Assembly (NCBI GenBank): GCA_025454425.1
Contig: JALOOL010000003.1
Span: 1 to 49,872, forward strand
Source of the DNA: Hydrococcus sp. Prado102
GTDB lineage: Bacteria; Cyanobacteriota; Cyanobacteriia; Cyanobacteriales; Microcystaceae
DNA length: 49,872 nt
Direction: 5' to 3'
Below the pieces are notes generated by a model. That model saw nothing but the letters and a program-made list of their open reading frames with translations. It was not told the origin of the DNA and did not search any database. This document shows, one piece after another, positions 17,497 to 25,005 of the stretch. The position numbers and the translations under genes were made by a program. Each line of letters opens with the position of its first letter. Positions within the stretch are counted from its first letter, which is position 1.

Positions 17497-19074
17497 TTAA
17501 ATTTTTCTTTTATTTTTCACTACCAATGTTTTTGACATCTTATCGTGTAATGCCTGTTTTTTCTTGGTGAAACCCGACATTACAAAACCAATATATAAAG
17601 GTAACATCGATATATATTTTCCCCAGTATCTTTGATTGGCTCTAATCAAAGATATTTTTTTTCCATCAGCATCGGTGACAACAATTCCTACCATCATTTT
17701 TCCTGGCGTAGTTTTAAACCAAGAAGATTCTAAAATGACATAATAAAACCATTGAAAAGCTATTCCTAGTATTAAAGCAGCTAAGATAAATATTTCGCGC
17801 TCGTCTTGTAAGAATTGGCTTGGATTATTTGCCAAGGCAACGAGCTTAATAATGGCAAAAATCAACCCGATAATCGTCGTTCCTAAAACTGTCCATAAAG
17901 AACTATAGATAAGTAACCATTCAATCGTAAAATCCGCATTTACAGTAACAATTCCTTTATCATTTAAATACCAGCCAAGAGCGCCGCCTAAGATAACAGC
18001 CATTGTGACGATAATAGCGCGATCGATAAAAAAAGCTCTTAAACGCAACCAAAATCCTGCGTATTGAATGTTACCCAGAGAACCAGTAGAAGCTTGAGAA
18101 GGAGTTTTAGCTTGCCCAACAGTTTGTGTATTGAGACTCGTTTCTGGTTGACTAATTTTTGTTTTTAAAGAAGGTTTTTTAGGAGAACTTAATTCTTGTA
18201 CGATTTCTTTTAAACGCTTTGAAATAACTTCAGCGTTAGCCGGTCGCTGAGTGGCTTTTTCTGCCATCAATTCATCTAAGAAGTCAGCTAACTGAGGAGC
18301 AATTTTAACGGTATGTTTGCGCCAGTTTAGTTCGTTGTTGTAATAATCGTAGATATCTTTATTTCTTGGTTCTTTTCCCGTTAATAAAAAAACAAAAGTT
18401 CGTCCCAAAGCAAAAAAATCGGATTGCTGAACTGCATAGCCTTTTTCTTGTTCTGGCGGCGCATAACCCGAAGTATAAATCTGTGTATTTTGATTTCCTG
18501 CTAAGATAGTAGAAGTAACTTGACGCGCCGCGCCGAAGTCGATTATAACTAACTGCCCGTTAGGTTTAAGAATAATATTTGAGGGTTTGATATCGCGGTG
18601 AAAAAAGTTTTGATGATGAACTTCTTTGAGGATATTAGCTAGCTGAAATAACCATTCGATCGCCAGTTTTTGGTCGATAGGTTTAAAATTCTTCAGTTTG
18701 AGATATTCTTCTAAATCGACTCCTTCAATTTTTTCCATTACCAAACAATGTAAAGGAGTCTGACTATTTCTCGGAAAATACGCAAACCATCCTTCTCCTT
18801 TTGGAATGCCAGGATGATTTAATCGATTTAAAACTTCAGCTTCTTGTTGAAAGAGTCTAATCGCATGGGGATGGTCGTTGGTTAAGACTTTCAGAACTTT
18901 AGCCTCAGAATTCTCAACCGCTTCATAAGTGTTACCAAATCCTCCTTTACTACTTAGCAAGCAAGTGACTCGATAGCGTCCTTTTAAAAGTAATTCAGAA
19001 CCGCAACTTTGACAATATAAATTATTATTGGGATTGGACGGCTTCGGACAATTTGGATTAATACACAGGCTCAT
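17497..19074 (-). CDS. Ser/Thr protein kinase with N-terminal 4-Cys motif and C-terminal RDD membrane domain
   Basis: A 525-residue fusion. Cys4, Cys9, Cys21 and Cys24 form a small zinc ribbon, as in cyanobacterial SpkB-like kinases. Residues 33-290 are a Hanks kinase: glycine loop SSKGGFGNTY, Lys62, catalytic loop HRDIKPSN (159-166), DFG (179-181) and SGYAPPEQ, so it should be active. About 295-335 is a Ser/Thr/Gln-rich linker. From about 340 an RDD domain begins (GFWLRLRAFFIDRAIIV), with about four membrane segments and a TPGKMMVGIVV motif. The kinase therefore sits on the cytoplasmic face of a membrane. The ATG at 19074 is 50 bases from the divergent folK. The substrate is unknown. Confidence 0.88.
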   Translation of the reverse strand: MSLCINPNCPKPSNPNNNLYCQSCGSELLLKGRYRVTCLLSSKGGFGNTYEAVENSEAKVLKVLTNDHPHAIRLFQQEAEVLNRLNHPGIPKGEGWFAYFPRNSQTPLHCLVMEKIEGVDLEEYLKLKNFKPIDQKLAIEWLFQLANILKEVHHQNFFHRDIKPSNIILKPNGQLVIIDFGAARQVTSTILAGNQNTQIYTSGYAPPEQEKGYAVQQSDFFALGRTFVFLLTGKEPRNKDIYDYYNNELNWRKHTVKIAPQLADFLDELMAEKATQRPANAEVISKRLKEIVQELSSPKKPSLKTKISQPETSLNTQTVGQAKTPSQASTGSLGNIQYAGFWLRLRAFFIDRAIIVTMAVILGGALGWYLNDKGIVTVNADFTIEWLLIYSSLWTVLGTTIIGLIFAIIKLVALANNPSQFLQDEREIFILAALILGIAFQWFYYVILESSWFKTTPGKMMVGIVVTDADGKKISLIRANQRYWGKYISMLPLYIGFVMSGFTKKKQALHDKMSKTLVVKNKRKI

Positions 19075-19124
19075 CTGAGTAGCCGATAATATTTTGAATA
19101 AATAATCTAACTGGAATAATAATA

Positions 19125-19604
19125 ATGAAAATTGCTCGATGCGCGATCGCTCTTGGCAGCAATTTAGGCGATTCTCTCTCTACTCTTGAAGATAGCTTAA
19201 AAATACTCTCTCAAACTCCTAAAATAAAGCTCAAGTCTCATTCTAGCTGGTATAGAACCGCACCTGTCGGGCCGCCACAACCAGATTATCTCAATGGCTG
19301 TGCTTTATTGGAAGTGCAACTGACTCCCGAAGAGGTATTAGAAGCATTGTTGGATGTCGAACAAAAATTCGGTCGGGTGCGTCGGGAACGATGGGGACCA
19401 AGAACCTTGGATTTAGATTTACTGTTGTATGACGATCGCATTTTGGATACGCCTAAGTTACAGATTCCCCATCCGCGCATGAGAGAAAGAGCATTTGTCT
19501 TGGTTCCGCTGGCAGAAATTGCGCCAGATTGGATCGATCCCGTCTCAAAAAAAGCGATCGCGCAACTCGTTGAAGAGGTAGACTGTTCTGGGATTCTCAA
19601 ATAA
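19125..19604 (+). CDS. folK: 2-amino-4-hydroxy-6-hydroxymethyldihydropteridine diphosphokinase
   Basis: A 159-residue HPPK of normal length. It transfers pyrophosphate from ATP to 6-hydroxymethyl-7,8-dihydropterin in folate synthesis. Visible are ALGSNLGDS (9-17), the substrate loop SSWYRTAPVGPPQPDYLNG (40-58) and RWGPRTLDLDLLLYDD (89-104), in which Asp96 and Asp98 bind magnesium, then the terminal IPHPRMRERAFVLVPL. It is followed after 6 bases by the Nudix hydrolase, so the two are one operon. Nudix enzymes can act on dihydroneopterin triphosphate, but the partner's sequence favours ADP-ribose. Confidence 0.95.
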   Translation: MKIARCAIALGSNLGDSLSTLEDSLKILSQTPKIKLKSHSSWYRTAPVGPPQPDYLNGCALLEVQLTPEEVLEALLDVEQKFGRVRRERWGPRTLDLDLLLYDDRILDTPKLQIPHPRMRERAFVLVPLAEIAPDWIDPVSKKAIAQLVEEVDCSGILK

Positions 19605-19610
19605 CTAACT

Positions 19611-20159
19611 ATGCAACCAGGTCAAGAACCATCAGAAGTGCTACAACAGCGTTTGTTTTACAAAGGTCGTAAATTCGATTTTGAAGTCAATCGACTGCGC
19701 TTGCCAATGGGAGTTGAAGGAGACTGGGAATGTATTCGCCATCCTGGAGGCGCGCTAGCGGTTCCCGTTACGCCAGAAGGTAAATTGGTTTTGGTAAGAC
19801 AGTATCGTTTTGCCGTTGCAGGACGACTGATGGAATTTCCGGCGGGTACGGTAGAACCCAATGAAGATCCTGCTGAGACGATTAAGCGAGAAATTGAAGA
19901 AGAAACGGGTTATCGTGCGAATAAGTGGCGAAATTTAGGTAAATTTGCCCTCGCGCCTGGGTATTCCGACGAGTATATCTATGCTTTTTTGGCGCAGGAT
20001 TTGGAGAAGTTAGAACAACCTCCCGAACAAGATGACGATGAGGATATCGAAGTGGTTTTGATGAGTCCTTTGGAGTTGGAGGCAGCGATTTTAGAAGGTG
20101 CGCCAATCGATGCGAAGTCGATTTGTAGTTTTTTCTTGGCGCGTCCGTTTTTGGGGTAA
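19611..20159 (+). CDS. Nudix hydrolase, ADP-ribose pyrophosphatase-like
   Basis: A 182-residue Nudix protein. The Nudix box is complete at residues 79-101 (Gly79, Glu85, Arg93, Glu94, Glu97, Glu98, Gly100). Upstream LVRQYRFAVAGRLMEFPAGT is typical of ADP-ribose pyrophosphatases of the NudF group. The predicted reaction is ADP-ribose to AMP and ribose 5-phosphate. The start codon lies 6 bases after the folK stop, so translation may be coupled. A terminator-like hairpin at 20290-20327 follows. The exact substrate is not certain from sequence. Confidence 0.88.
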   Translation: MQPGQEPSEVLQQRLFYKGRKFDFEVNRLRLPMGVEGDWECIRHPGGALAVPVTPEGKLVLVRQYRFAVAGRLMEFPAGTVEPNEDPAETIKREIEEETGYRANKWRNLGKFALAPGYSDEYIYAFLAQDLEKLEQPPEQDDDEDIEVVLMSPLELEAAILEGAPIDAKSICSFFLARPFLG

Positions 20160-20246
20160 GTTCGCACAGAGGCGCAGAGGCACAGAGTAATTGGTTATAT
20201 TTGTGCGATCGCTTTTTTTGTGTCAGTTAAGCTTGAGTTAACAAAC

Positions 20247-20276
20247 GCGATCGCGTAATTTTACAAATATAATTTA
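20247..20276. repeat. 30-base direct repeat, copy 1
   Basis: The segment starts GCGATCGCGTAATTTT and ends AATATAATTTA. It recurs at 20666-20695 with one mismatch (A/G in the middle). The two copies bracket a 52-codon small frame. Confidence 0.8.
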
Positions 20277-20289
20277 CTTAAAAATATTT

Positions 20290-20327
20290 GCCCCCATACT
20301 AAAAAGTCTAGGGGCTGTTTGTTTTTT
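20290..20327 (+). terminator. Intrinsic terminator after the folK-Nudix operon
   Basis: GCCCC (20290-20294) pairs with GGGGC (20311-20315), with additional A/T pairs inside, followed by TGTTTGTTTTTT. The layout resembles the hairpin at 16760-16793. The same stem could also end transcription of the minus-strand small gene at 20355-20513. Confidence 0.65.
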
Positions 20328-20354
20328 GCCAGTCTTGTATAAGAGAACGATTGT

Positions 20355-20513
20355 CTAACTATCCTGACCGTAGCCCGTTAGTCTTTTCAAGATGCTGTCG
20401 AGGCTAGCAATCATCCGATTCTGACCGTGTTCTAGTCGGTCTAAACGCTTTCGAGTTTCTTCTCGGAAAGAATCAATGTCGTTAGATAAATATTCAAACC
20501 CTTCAATTATCAT
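20355..20513 (-). CDS. Possible small coiled-coil protein
   Basis: A 52-codon frame, MIIEGFEYLS through GYGQDS. Residues 13-46 (IDSFREETRKRLDRLEHGQN then MIASLDSILKRL) show heptad hydrophobic spacing of a short coiled coil. The ribosome binding site is weak, but a terminator hairpin follows in the right place and the composition is natural. Small proteins of this type, often called hypothetical, occur widely in cyanobacteria. No function is proposed. Confidence 0.5.
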   Translation of the reverse strand: MIIEGFEYLSNDIDSFREETRKRLDRLEHGQNRMIASLDSILKRLTGYGQDS

Positions 20514-20665
20514 AACGCTCGATCGCTTTTTTTATGGTAGTAGCGCAACCAGACTAATTCTGTAGGTAAAGCGAACGCGATAGACAAATTTTAAGTGAGT
20601 TGTCTATTATGTTAAATCCCCACAATTTTAGACTGGTCGAGCTAGTAGTGGCTGTGTAGCCCAAT

Positions 20666-20695
20666 GCGATCGCGTAATTTTGCAAATATAATTTA
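20666..20695. repeat. 30-base direct repeat, copy 2
   Basis: Matches 20247-20276 at 29 of 30 bases, in the same orientation, 419 bases downstream. Confidence 0.8.
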
Positions 20696-20734
20696 TATAA
20701 ATCTAATAGACTCGTTTAAAATTCTTACAATTTG

Positions 20735-21385
20735 TTAATTAGCCGAGCTAGTCTTTGTTTGCGCCTTCGTACTAACTAAATTTGGCAATAAAAACCCAGA
20801 ATTAGCTTTATATTCCTCAAATTCAGGATAACGAGATAAAGATTTATCTTTTTTAAGCATATTGGGCAAGAAAGCTAGACCAAAAAAAACTCCCAAAATT
20901 GCAAAAGGCAGCCAATGTTGAACCAGCAGCGCAAAACTAAGATAGATTAAAATCTCTCCGAAATAGTTAGTATTGCGACAGCGAGCAAAGAAACCTTCTG
21001 TAATTAATCCAGGTCGATATTTAAGAGTGTAATATTTTTGCGCGTCGCTGCTGTAGTGCAAAAAAACGCCTAATAAATTAATTGATATAGCAGCAGCAAT
21101 TAAAGGCGGTGAAGGTTCGACACCGCTACTGACGAGAATAAAGGGTGCAATCCAATACAAACCCAAAAAGATAAAAGAAAAAATTCCTATGCCAAAAGAG
21201 ATATCTTGTTCCCATTGTCGATCGGGATAAATGCGGTCTTTAAACAGCCACATTATGCCATAAGTACCGTGAAGGGCAAGATATACCCAAGCTCCCGTAT
21301 TGAAATTTTGATAAGCCACCATTAATCCCAATACAAATAGGAAAGTCAAGGCTTTATGAAGGTTGATAGCGTGTTTAATTTTCAT
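20735..21385 (-). CDS. Isoprenylcysteine carboxyl methyltransferase-like membrane protein
   Basis: A 216-residue protein with about five membrane segments. The C-terminal half contains EGFFARCRNTNYFGEILIYL and HWLPFAILGVFFGLAF, then RYPEFEEYKANSGFLLPN, the pattern of the ICMT/DUF1295/steroid-reductase-like methyltransferase superfamily, in which the RN-NYxGE motif binds the cofactor. Residues 1-60 hold the first two helices. The ATG at 21385 overlaps the 5' extension of the divergent frame on the plus strand, which shows that the extension is not coding. The substrate is unknown; in cyanobacteria such proteins may methylate small molecules or lipids. Confidence 0.7.
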   Translation of the reverse strand: MKIKHAINLHKALTFLFVLGLMVAYQNFNTGAWVYLALHGTYGIMWLFKDRIYPDRQWEQDISFGIGIFSFIFLGLYWIAPFILVSSGVEPSPPLIAAAISINLLGVFLHYSSDAQKYYTLKYRPGLITEGFFARCRNTNYFGEILIYLSFALLVQHWLPFAILGVFFGLAFLPNMLKKDKSLSRYPEFEEYKANSGFLLPNLVSTKAQTKTSSAN

Positions 21386-21453
21386 AGGTGCGAATTAAGG
21401 AGTTTGACAAGATTAAATTTATGCTTTGGTAAAAGGGAGACTTTTTCAGTGAC

Positions 21454-21470
21454 CAGTTATCAGTTATCAG
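21454..21470. repeat. CAGTTAT tandem repeat
   Basis: Two copies of CAGTTAT plus CAG, preceded by GTGAC. It belongs to the same class of ACTGATAACTGGTCAC intergenic repeats seen at 45649-45670 and 48602-48630. It lies in the open frame upstream of the acyl-AMP ligase and supports placing the start further in. Confidence 0.7.
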
Positions 21471-21604
21471 TTTCATCAATACTTTCGAATGGACGACTTA
21501 CGTCCAAGGGACGGGCTACGCCAACGACTTTCGAGTTTCAAAGATCGATTGCTTTTGGCGATCGCGTAACCTATTCTAAGAAAATGTTGTTTCAGACGCG
21601 AGAC

Positions 21605-23368
21605 ATGGCGAATTCTCAGATCGGCTATTCAAATATAGTAGAAATTTTGCGCGATCGCGCTCTCTCAACTCCACAGCAAATCGGTTATACTTTTATGGCT
21701 GATGGAGAAAACGAATCGGGTCAATTGACCTATGAAATGCTCGATCGCCAAGCACGCGCGATCGCAGCGCAACTGCAAGCATTAGGCGCTACGGGTTCTC
21801 ACGCGCTGGTCGTCTATCCCTATCATGCTGGTTTAGAATTCATTGCTGCATTCTTTGGCTGTCTCTATGCGGGAGTTGTCGCCGTTACCGAAAATCCTCC
21901 CCGTCATAGCAAAGCGATCGATAAATTGCAAGATCGTCTAGTTTCGTCTCACTCAACCGTTGCGCTGACGACTAAAGAACTCTTAGGAAGCATTCAAAAA
22001 CAATTAAAACAAACTCCCGATTTAGCGCCAAAATTAAGCGAAATTACCTGGATTGCGACCGATGACCTTCCCGATGCGATCGCGTCGGATTGGGTAGCGC
22101 CTCAAATAAACCCCGATACATTAGCTTTCTTGCAGTATACTTCTGGCTCCACCGGAACGCCAAAAGGAGTCATGGTAACGCACGATAACATCCTGCACAA
22201 CTCAAAAATTATTTATCAATGTTTCGAGCATCATGACAACAGCCAAGGAGTTATCTGGCTGCCACTGTATCACGATATGGGCTTGATTGGCGGCGTAGTG
22301 CAGCCGTTGTTTGGCGGATTTCCCGTTACCCTAATGTCGCCGATGGCGTTGATTCAAAAGCCTCTCAACTGGCTAAAAGCTATCTCTCGCTATAAGGCAA
22401 ATACTAGCGGAGGGCCTAATTTTGCTTACGACCTCGTAGCGCGTTTGGCGACTCCCGAACACAAGAAAAATCTCGACCTCAGTAGTTGGGACTTAGCCTT
22501 TTCCGGTGCAGAACCCATCCGCGCCGAAACGTTAGAGAGATTTGCGACGGCTTTTGAGTGTTGTGGTTTTCGTAGAGAAGCCTTTTATCCTTGTTATGGG
22601 ATGGCTGAGACGACCTTATTTGTCTCTGGCGGGGATAAAAAAGCGTCTCTTATCGTTCAGTACGTCAATGAGGTCGAATTAGAGCAAAATCGCGTCGTTA
22701 CCGTCGAACCATCGCAAGAAGGAGCGAGAGCCATTGTAAGCTGCGGTCGTCCTTGGTTGGGAGATAAGATTGTTATTGTCGATCCTAACTCGTTAACTCA
22801 ATGTCGCGATCGCACGGTCGGCGAAATTTGGGTGGCGGGTGCGGGTGTCGGAAAAGGCTATTGGGATCGAGACGAAGAAACAGAAAACAGTTTTCGCGCT
22901 TTTATTGCAGATACGGGAGAAGGCCCCTTCTTACGTACTGGAGACTTAGGCTATCTCGACAATGGCGAACTATTTATTACAGGTCGTATCAAAGATTTGA
23001 TGATTCTTTGGGGTCGCAACAAATATCCCCATCAAATCGAAGAAACCGTACAAAAATGCCATCCAGCTTTACGTCCTAATTGTGGGGCGGCTTTTTCCGT
23101 TGAATTTGCCCAAGAAGAACGATTAGTCATCGTTTATGAAGTCGAACGAAGTTTTTGGCGGCGTTTAAACGTTGAAGAAATTATTGGTGCTATTCGTCAA
23201 GCAGTCGCGCAAGAACACCTGGTTGAAGTTCATGCAATCCAATTGATCAAACCAGGTAGTATTCCCAAAACTTCTAGCGGAAAAATTCAACGCCGTAAAT
23301 GTAGGACGAAGTTTTTGGAGGGTAGTTTAGAAGTCGTCGGCGAATGGCACAATCGTCAATCAGAGTGA
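21605..23368 (+). CDS. Fatty acyl-AMP ligase (FAAL)
   Basis: With the ATG at 21605 the protein has 587 residues (MANSQIGYSNIVEILRDRA). The frame stays open to 21356, but that part overlaps the divergent membrane-protein gene and contains intergenic repeats. Adenylation motifs are seen: P-loop YTSGSTGTPKG (178-188), LPLYHDMGLIGGV, FYPCYGMAETT, LRTGDLGYL, GRIKDLMI and the C-terminal PGSIPKTSSGKIQRRK with the catalytic lysine. SRYKANTSGGPNFAYDLV and the overall pattern match FAALs, which make fatty acyl-AMP and load acyl carrier proteins rather than CoA. No carrier or polyketide domain is fused or adjacent, so the partner is elsewhere. Confidence 0.88.
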   Translation: MANSQIGYSNIVEILRDRALSTPQQIGYTFMADGENESGQLTYEMLDRQARAIAAQLQALGATGSHALVVYPYHAGLEFIAAFFGCLYAGVVAVTENPPRHSKAIDKLQDRLVSSHSTVALTTKELLGSIQKQLKQTPDLAPKLSEITWIATDDLPDAIASDWVAPQINPDTLAFLQYTSGSTGTPKGVMVTHDNILHNSKIIYQCFEHHDNSQGVIWLPLYHDMGLIGGVVQPLFGGFPVTLMSPMALIQKPLNWLKAISRYKANTSGGPNFAYDLVARLATPEHKKNLDLSSWDLAFSGAEPIRAETLERFATAFECCGFRREAFYPCYGMAETTLFVSGGDKKASLIVQYVNEVELEQNRVVTVEPSQEGARAIVSCGRPWLGDKIVIVDPNSLTQCRDRTVGEIWVAGAGVGKGYWDRDEETENSFRAFIADTGEGPFLRTGDLGYLDNGELFITGRIKDLMILWGRNKYPHQIEETVQKCHPALRPNCGAAFSVEFAQEERLVIVYEVERSFWRRLNVEEIIGAIRQAVAQEHLVEVHAIQLIKPGSIPKTSSGKIQRRKCRTKFLEGSLEVVGEWHNRQSE

Positions 23369-23414
23369 GTCATGATGAATTAGCAAGGCTTGCGCCCAAA
23401 TCGCTAGCTAGTAG

Positions 23415-23439
23415 GTTGGGTTGAAGAATGAAACCCAAC
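23415..23439. repeat. GTTGGGTT/AACCCAAC palindromic repeat
   Basis: GTTGGGTT (23415-23422) and AACCCAAC (23432-23439) pair with a 9-base loop. The surrounding GTAGGTTGGGTTGAAG resembles a very widespread cyanobacterial intergenic repeat. It lies between the FAAL and permease genes and may also work as a weak terminator. Confidence 0.7.
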
Positions 23440-23527
23440 ATCTGTAAGCACGGATTTGATATTAATTGTAATTTTAAAATATTTTGGTCAATATTTACCT
23501 ATTTACCATTTTAGAAATCAATAACCA

Positions 23528-24439
23528 ATGAAATTCTTTTATAAACAAAGAACTCAAATCTACAAACAAATAACCCCTTACCTCTTTTTGCTCCCTGCTT
23601 TAATCGTGTTGGGGCTAACAGTATTTTATCCAGCCCTGCAAGCCTTTTCTTTAAGCTTTACTCGCTATGAATTTGATATTACTCAACCTCCCCAATGGGT
23701 AGGATTTGAGAATTTTCAGCAATTATGGAAAGATAAAGTCTTTTGGCAAACCCTCCAAAATACGTTGCTCTATCTTGTCGGCGTTGTCCCCCTTTTAGTC
23801 ATTCTTCCGTTAGTTTTCGCTATTTTAGTCAACCGAAAAATACGGGCGATTAATTGGTTTCGATTGTCTTTTTATACTCCCGTTGTCATCTCTATGGTTG
23901 TCGCGGGAATCGCTTGGAAAGCTTTGTATACTTCCAACGGTCTGATCAATCAATTTCTCAAACAAATAGGGTTTGCAGAGGGAATTCCTTGGTTGACTAG
24001 CCCGCAATTAGCTATATGGAGTGTCATGGCTGTAACCATCTGGAAGGGATTGGGCTATTATATGGTCATTTACCTCGCTGGGTTGCAATCGATTCCCGCA
24101 GAACTTTACGAAGCAGCGGCGCTCGATGGTTCGGATGGTTGGGCAAAACATCAAGATATTACGCTTCCTTTGATGAAACCTTATTTATTCTTGGTGGCGG
24201 TTATCTCTTCGATTTCTGCTACAAAAGTTTTTGAAGAAGTTTTTATCATGACTCGTGGAGGTCCGCTCAACAGTTCTAAAACAGTGGTTTATTACGTCTA
24301 CGAGCAAGCTTTTAACCCTCAATATCTCGATTACAGTTACGGTTGTACGATTGGATTGGTTTTATTTTTAGTCATTTTGGGTTTGTCGCTTCTCAATTTA
24401 CGACTTAGTAATTCAGCAACTCAGAAAAATTGGCTGTAA
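23528..24439 (+). CDS. Sugar ABC transporter permease (MalF/UgpA type), orphan
   Basis: A 303-residue inner-membrane protein with six predicted helices, the first at about 17-37 (YLFLLPALIVLGLTVFYPAL). The EAA loop that contacts the ATPase is seen as EAAALDGSDGWAKHQDITLP (192-211). EVFIMTRGGPLNSSKTVVYY is typical of carbohydrate importers of the CUT1 family. A functional importer needs a second permease, a binding protein and an ATPase; none is adjacent, because the SRP RNA gene follows directly. The substrate cannot be told. The ATG at 23528 follows an AT-rich leader. Confidence 0.88.
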   Translation: MKFFYKQRTQIYKQITPYLFLLPALIVLGLTVFYPALQAFSLSFTRYEFDITQPPQWVGFENFQQLWKDKVFWQTLQNTLLYLVGVVPLLVILPLVFAILVNRKIRAINWFRLSFYTPVVISMVVAGIAWKALYTSNGLINQFLKQIGFAEGIPWLTSPQLAIWSVMAVTIWKGLGYYMVIYLAGLQSIPAELYEAAALDGSDGWAKHQDITLPLMKPYLFLVAVISSISATKVFEEVFIMTRGGPLNSSKTVVYYVYEQAFNPQYLDYSYGCTIGLVLFLVILGLSLLNLRLSNSATQKNWL

Positions 24440-24454
24440 GATTTTTTTGTGTGT

Positions 24455-24460
24455 TATTAT
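24455..24460 (+). promoter_or_regulatory. Likely -10 box of the SRP RNA gene
   Basis: TATTAT lies about 12 bases before the predicted 5' end of the SRP RNA, in an AT-rich stretch directly after the permease stop codon. No clear -35 is claimed. Confidence 0.45.
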
Positions 24461-24471
24461 AAATATGACTT

Positions 24472-24560
24472 CGGACCCACGCGATTACAACGCCCTAATC
24501 TTGTCAGGACGGAAGTAGCAGCAATACGGGATGCTTGTGATAGGCGTGGTATCCGGGTCT
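24472..24560 (+). ncRNA. ffs: Signal recognition particle RNA (4.5S-type, ffs)
   Basis: The conserved SRP apical domain is present: TTGTCAGGACGGAAGTAGCA with the following GCAATACGGGATGCTT, in which GTCAGG, GGAAG and AGCAGC form the Ffh-binding loops. The ends pair as GACCC (24474-24478) with GGGTC (24555-24559), and a T-rich tail follows (TTTTTGTTTTT from about 24560). The size of about 90 bases is that of the small bacterial SRP RNA. Together with Ffh and FtsY it targets membrane proteins during translation. A 91-codon frame overlapping it is an artefact. End positions are estimates within a few bases. Confidence 0.92.
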
Positions 24561-24605
24561 TTTTGTTTTTGAGCGATGGATTCAAAATAGGAATCTCCAA
24601 AGCGA

Positions 24606-24854
24606 TTAAGACTGTCGAGCGAGATAACACTGAGCGCGAAAACGCAAGCCAATTAATTGCTCGTAAAAAGGATTTAGCTTACACAAAGATGGGATATGAG
24701 CGATCGCGCGATCGCCGATTTTGAGATCGCGCTCAAAAGGACACGAAGCAGGAATTAATCGGCATAAATATTCAGCTTGTTGGAAATTGTGAATTGCGCT
24801 CGCATCTAGTTTTTTTCGGATTGGTATAAGTAAATCTAATTGATATGTATTCAT
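24606..24854 (-). CDS. Mo-dependent nitrogenase C-terminus-like small protein
   Basis: An 82-residue protein whose core, CRLIPASCPFERDLKI then HIPSLCKLNPFYEQLIGLRF and RAQCYL, matches the cyanobacterial family named Mo-dependent nitrogenase C-terminal (Mo-nitro_C). Four cysteines (31, 38, 58, 76) lie in conserved places. AGAGG stands 8 bases before the ATG at 24854. The family name is historical: these small proteins occur in many cyanobacteria and do not by themselves show nitrogen fixation. No nif gene is in the window. The protein lies convergent to the SRP RNA gene. Confidence 0.75.
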   Translation of the reverse strand: MNTYQLDLLIPIRKKLDASAIHNFQQAEYLCRLIPASCPFERDLKIGDRAIAHIPSLCKLNPFYEQLIGLRFRAQCYLARQS

Positions 24855-25005
24855 AACAAACCTCTTTTTAAAAACTTAAGTATGGCGATAAAAGTAAGGT
24901 TTTCGCCTTCAGGAAATGTTTGAGAAGAAGGCGAAAACAGATTAGAACTGGTTTACTCTGCGTGTTGGCAAAATTTAGACAATTAATTTTGGCAAACCAC
25001 TCCTT

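Noticed and set aside
21356-21604. N-terminal extension of the FAAL frame
   Set aside because: It overlaps the divergent membrane-protein gene and includes an intergenic CAGTTAT repeat; the family N-terminus starts at 21605.
24449-24724. 91-codon plus-strand frame
   Set aside because: It lies over the SRP RNA gene and encodes an arginine-rich low-plausibility product; the RNA explains the sequence.
24606-24854. Evidence for nitrogen fixation
   Set aside because: The Mo-nitro_C-like name is historical and the small protein alone, without nif genes, does not support it.
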